A DNA stretch of 7,787 nucleotides, from positions 1 through 7,787 of the forward strand of contig BQIY01000086.1 in assembly GCA_021604265.1 (NCBI GenBank), given 5' to 3'. The position numbers and the translations under genes were made by a program. Each line of letters opens with the position of its first letter. Positions within the stretch are counted from its first letter, which is position 1. Under the pieces are notes generated by a model, which saw only the letters and a list, made by a program, of their open reading frames with translations, ran no database searches and was not told the origin of the DNA. This document shows, one piece after another, positions 5,396-7,787 of this stretch. Source of the stretch: Nitrospirales bacterium. Lineage in GTDB: Bacteria > Nitrospirota > Nitrospiria > Nitrospirales > UBA8639.

Positions 5396-5440
5396 GGGTG
5401 CCCCGTGAACCTATCCAGATAAGAGGATCACGGTACGCCC
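5396..5440. repeat. Long imperfect hairpin
   Basis: An outer stem GGGTG/CGCCC (one G-T pair) and an inner stem CCGTGA-x-CCT / AGG-x-TCACGG (5403-5412 with 5424-5433) enclose an 11-nt loop. A 2x2 internal loop separates the stems and one A-A mismatch sits in the inner stem. There are fourteen paired positions in all. No protein explains it. It may be a structured RNA or a REP-like element. Confidence 0.45.
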
Positions 5441-5534
5441 CTCAAACTGCGTCAGACTTGATTACAGGAATGGAGAGAATCGGGATTCATACATTGCCCG
5501 CTCTTTATTCGAGCTGAACTCTCTTGACCAATCA

Positions 5535-5566
5535 AGAGCTCCCTGCCATCTGCGGCAGGGAGCTCT
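5535..5566 (-). terminator. Probable transcription-end hairpin downstream of the M4 protease gene
   Basis: A perfect 13-bp GC-rich stem (AGAGCTCCCTGCC with GGCAGGGAGCTCT) with a 6-nt loop starts about 70 nt beyond the protease stop codon. Neither strand has a proper T-run after the stem, so it is not a canonical intrinsic terminator. It may stabilise the mRNA 3' end or terminate with help. Confidence 0.5.
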
Positions 5567-5637
5567 CAGAAGCGGCGGTCACACAGGAGGGAGAAAGACC
5601 AGTTCGCTTCTGCCACATAAAAGCGTGCTTGAGATCA

Positions 5638-7787
5638 TCATTCTAATTCCGGGATCAGACACCATTTGTTCAACTTTCCGCCATCTTGAAAAATATCGTC
5701 GAGGACTTTCAACTTCCAACTCCCACTCAATTCTTGACCAGCAAATCCGCCCAATGACTCGTTTGGTTGTACAGTGCCTTTAACCGCCGGTTCGGTGGAA
5801 TCACACGTCTCCTGCACAGACTTCGCGGATTCATCATGAAGCGTGACACGGACATCATTAAATTGACAGTTGCCTTGCGTGAAGATTGGACGATGAAGGA
5901 GAACGGCTGTAGGCCCCGCGCCCTCATGTTCCAACGTCACAACAATATCACCAACGTAAGAATGCGTGATATCGAGCGACACCGTAAGCCCCTTAAGCGT
6001 ACCCGCGTGATCAATAGTCAGCACATCGGAGACCTCAACATTGGTTTCTGTCGAAATGTCTAACTCCGGCGACCGGCAGAATGGCTCTTCGCCGCCGATC
6101 GTCGTAGAAACCGAAGCCGAGTTATTATCGCTCTGTGGATCGACTTGATCACCCGACACCTTAGCGGTATTTTTCAGCATTCCCTGTTGAGAAGGCGCGA
6201 TCCCTGTCATCGTCACGACGCGCTTATCATCAACACCAAGCTCTCCGATACTGCACGTCACGCGGCCTCCGTCATGATGACAATCGGACGAAGCGGAAGA
6301 AAAAACAAAACCCGCCGGCAAGATATCCGTTACCGTCACTCCCGTTGCCGGGTCTGGCCCCTGATTCATCACAGACAACGTATAGGTCAGCATTTCACCG
6401 GGCTCAACCGAAACAGCACTGCTCGTCTTGGTCAAGGCAAGGTCACTATTCGACTCTCCATTTTGACATGGCTCACCAATGCCCACAGCCGCCCAGGCAC
6501 GTTCAACCGTACATTTCTTAGTTTGATCTCCTGGGAAAATCTCATTCACGGCATCCACGGTTGCGTCTCTTGCGTCAAGAAAGTCTGATTGGGCCGTTAA
6601 ACGCAGATTCGCCTGCACATCGAAGAAAATCTTCGTGACGTTGGACAACCCCATGCCTTGAACATGGAGACCATGATGGGTCCCACCTTCGGCCATGAGA
6701 TATGCCGCTTTATTAGGTATGCCGCTATTAAAATGCACACAGCCGTTATCCTGGTTCGTCGCCGCGAAACAACGCCGATCCATCGCACTGCCATTGGGGT
6801 CAGGCGTGACAAAGTCATCCATATGATCAGGTTGTCCGCCGCGCGGCGGATCGTCCACGTGTCGTAGGGCATCTCCTGGAATCGCCGGCGTGAAAATATC
6901 TTCACCAAGCATCCAATTTGACGGATCGACCGCAACGCCAAAAATGTCAGAGATCGACTCGTTCAAAGCTCCCGATTGATTTCTGTACACTAAACCCGTG
7001 GTTTTATCAGTTATGGCATGAGTCAATTCATGCGCAACCACGTCCAAGCTCTCCGAGAGCGGAGTAAATCGAGTCCCATCACCATCTCCGTAAAACATTT
7101 GCTCTCTGAACGGACTCCATGCTGCATTGTTGTAGCCTTGTCGATGATGAGCCGTGGAAACGATATCGGCTCCTTGACCGTCATAGCTGTCCCGACCATG
7201 TTCATCCAAATAATATTGATAGACTTGGCCGGCATGATCGTGAGCATCATCGATAGCGGCATCATTCGTCGGACTGTCGCCTTCCGACCTTGTCAGATCA
7301 CCGGGAAGAATACCCGTGTTACGCCCATGATATGTTTTTCGATTCAAGACATTTTTCATATCATTGTACGAGTCGATGACTTCTCCGGTCTTGGCATTCA
7401 CATAGTAAACAAAATCGCCAAGCGGCTCATTGGAGGCTAAAAGAATTTTCCATGCCAGGACCGGCTGACCTTGAGATTCATAGACAACGAGTTCTGTTTT
7501 GGGCGCCATGGCCAACTCATTTTTCGGCTCTAAATCTCTTGTCGCAGTCTCGACGGCGGCATCACGTTGAATCGCCGCCGATGGGTCCAGGTCAATATTC
7601 GGCAAATAGTCTCCATGGACGAGTTCTACTTCCTTATTTTGATTAATATGCACTGAGATTTGCTTCCCCTCGACAGGAAGCGATTTATACATTTGCTGAA
7701 CCTTCACATGCTCTTTTCCGCGCGGGTCTTTTCGCGTATTCATGATAGCCAGTTCTTGTTCAGCGTTCGTCATGCTAAACAGAGCCC
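5638..7787 (-). CDS. Secreted M4 (thermolysin-family) metalloprotease with DUF11 and P-domain tail; 5' end outside window
   Basis: At least 711 aa. The first ATG in the window (7773) is probably internal, because the frame stays open to the edge (ALFS before M) and the visible N-terminus lacks a signal peptide. Numbering from that M, residues 1-55 look like the FTP propeptide (VKVQQMYKSLPVEGKQISVHI) and about 60-135 the rest of the prodomain. The peptidase has HELTH at 248-252, third zinc ligand E272 (NESISDIFG) 20 residues on as in thermolysin, and DNGCVHFNSG with D342 and catalytic H347. C345 replaces the usual glycine and could pair with C335. About 442-560 is a DUF11 repeat (Ig-like), and 565-710 a P-domain like those of proprotein convertases. 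M4 enzymes are zinc endopeptidases that mature by cleaving the propeptide outside the cell. The tail domains likely aid stability or surface attachment. All catalytic residues are present. Confidence 0.93.
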   Translation of the reverse strand, partial: ALFSMTNAEQELAIMNTRKDPRGKEHVKVQQMYKSLPVEGKQISVHINQNKEVELVHGDYLPNIDLDPSAAIQRDAAVETATRDLEPKNELAMAPKTELVVYESQGQPVLAWKILLASNEPLGDFVYYVNAKTGEVIDSYNDMKNVLNRKTYHGRNTGILPGDLTRSEGDSPTNDAAIDDAHDHAGQVYQYYLDEHGRDSYDGQGADIVSTAHHRQGYNNAAWSPFREQMFYGDGDGTRFTPLSESLDVVAHELTHAITDKTTGLVYRNQSGALNESISDIFGVAVDPSNWMLGEDIFTPAIPGDALRHVDDPPRGGQPDHMDDFVTPDPNGSAMDRRCFAATNQDNGCVHFNSGIPNKAAYLMAEGGTHHGLHVQGMGLSNVTKIFFDVQANLRLTAQSDFLDARDATVDAVNEIFPGDQTKKCTVERAWAAVGIGEPCQNGESNSDLALTKTSSAVSVEPGEMLTYTLSVMNQGPDPATGVTVTDILPAGFVFSSASSDCHHDGGRVTCSIGELGVDDKRVVTMTGIAPSQQGMLKNTAKVSGDQVDPQSDNNSASVSTTIGGEEPFCRSPELDISTETNVEVSDVLTIDHAGTLKGLTVSLDITHSYVGDIVVTLEHEGAGPTAVLLHRPIFTQGNCQFNDVRVTLHDESAKSVQETCDSTEPAVKGTVQPNESLGGFAGQELSGSWKLKVLDDIFQDGGKLNKWCLIPELE

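Larger units (their letters stand above)
4869..5637. other. Non-coding interval between VapC and the metalloprotease gene
   Basis: About 770 bp of AT-richer DNA with no convincing gene on either strand. The only sizeable frame is about 66 aa on the minus strand (5024-5224) from a TTG. It has no ribosome binding site and no family resemblance. The right half holds three hairpins, listed separately. No tRNA, rRNA or recognised riboswitch was seen. Confidence 0.6.

Noticed and set aside
2045..5637. CRISPR array or tandem repeat array in the gene-sparse stretches
   Set aside because: No regularly spaced direct repeats are present. The only direct repeat is the two-copy tRNA-Lys 3' end.
5767..7646. 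Several plus-strand frames of 64-147 aa opposite the M4 protease
   Set aside because: All overlap a gene with complete catalytic motifs on the minus strand, and they have basic, low-information sequences typical of antisense shadows.

Overview
The window looks like a chromosomal segment of a Gram-negative-type bacterium. Three things suggest Nitrospirota (Nitrospira-like): moderate GC, tRNA genes with encoded CCA, and an imperfect terminal-inverted-repeat element between two tRNAs that resembles dispersed repeats I remember from Nitrospira genomes. This assignment comes from memory and was not checked by any search.

Layout. (1) 1-1432: the 3' end of a UvrD/PcrA/Rep-type superfamily 1 helicase, followed 4 nt later by a gene for an exported protein with an HExxH motif. 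(2) 1585-2044: tRNA-Arg(CCG) and tRNA-Lys(CTT), separated by a 211-bp palindromic, MITE-like repeat that ends 4 bp before tRNA-Lys. (3) 2045-3942: a gene-sparse stretch bounded by an imperfect direct repeat of the tRNA-Lys 3' end (37 bp, 2 mismatches; 2013-2049 and 3906-3942). This is the usual footprint of integration at a tRNA gene. It holds a frameshifted MNT-type nucleotidyltransferase pseudogene, an intact UPF0175/DUF3368(PIN) antitoxin-toxin pair with overlapping genes, and a frameshifted small gene that looks like an antitoxin. No integrase is left. (4) 3943-4868: a compact AbrB/VapC-PIN toxin-antitoxin operon with a near-consensus sigma-70-type promoter and an inverted repeat over its -10 box. 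(5) 4869-5637: non-coding DNA with three strong hairpins. (6) 5638-7787, minus strand: an M4 (thermolysin-family) secreted metalloprotease with DUF11 and P-domain extensions. Its true N-terminus lies beyond the right edge of the window.

Biological reading. The middle of the window behaves as a tRNA-Lys hotspot that has collected toxin-antitoxin modules. Two modules look intact (UPF0175/DUF3368 and AbrB/VapC) and two look decayed (MNT nucleotidyltransferase and the 3502-3802 gene). The flanks look like ordinary chromosome, with a DNA helicase and two independent exported metallopeptidase-type proteins. I see no CRISPR array, rRNA, transposase or integrase. I found no clear case for a wholly new system. 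The most distinctive points are the small tRNA-bounded TA island with its decayed genes, and the uncharacterised exported HExxH protein.
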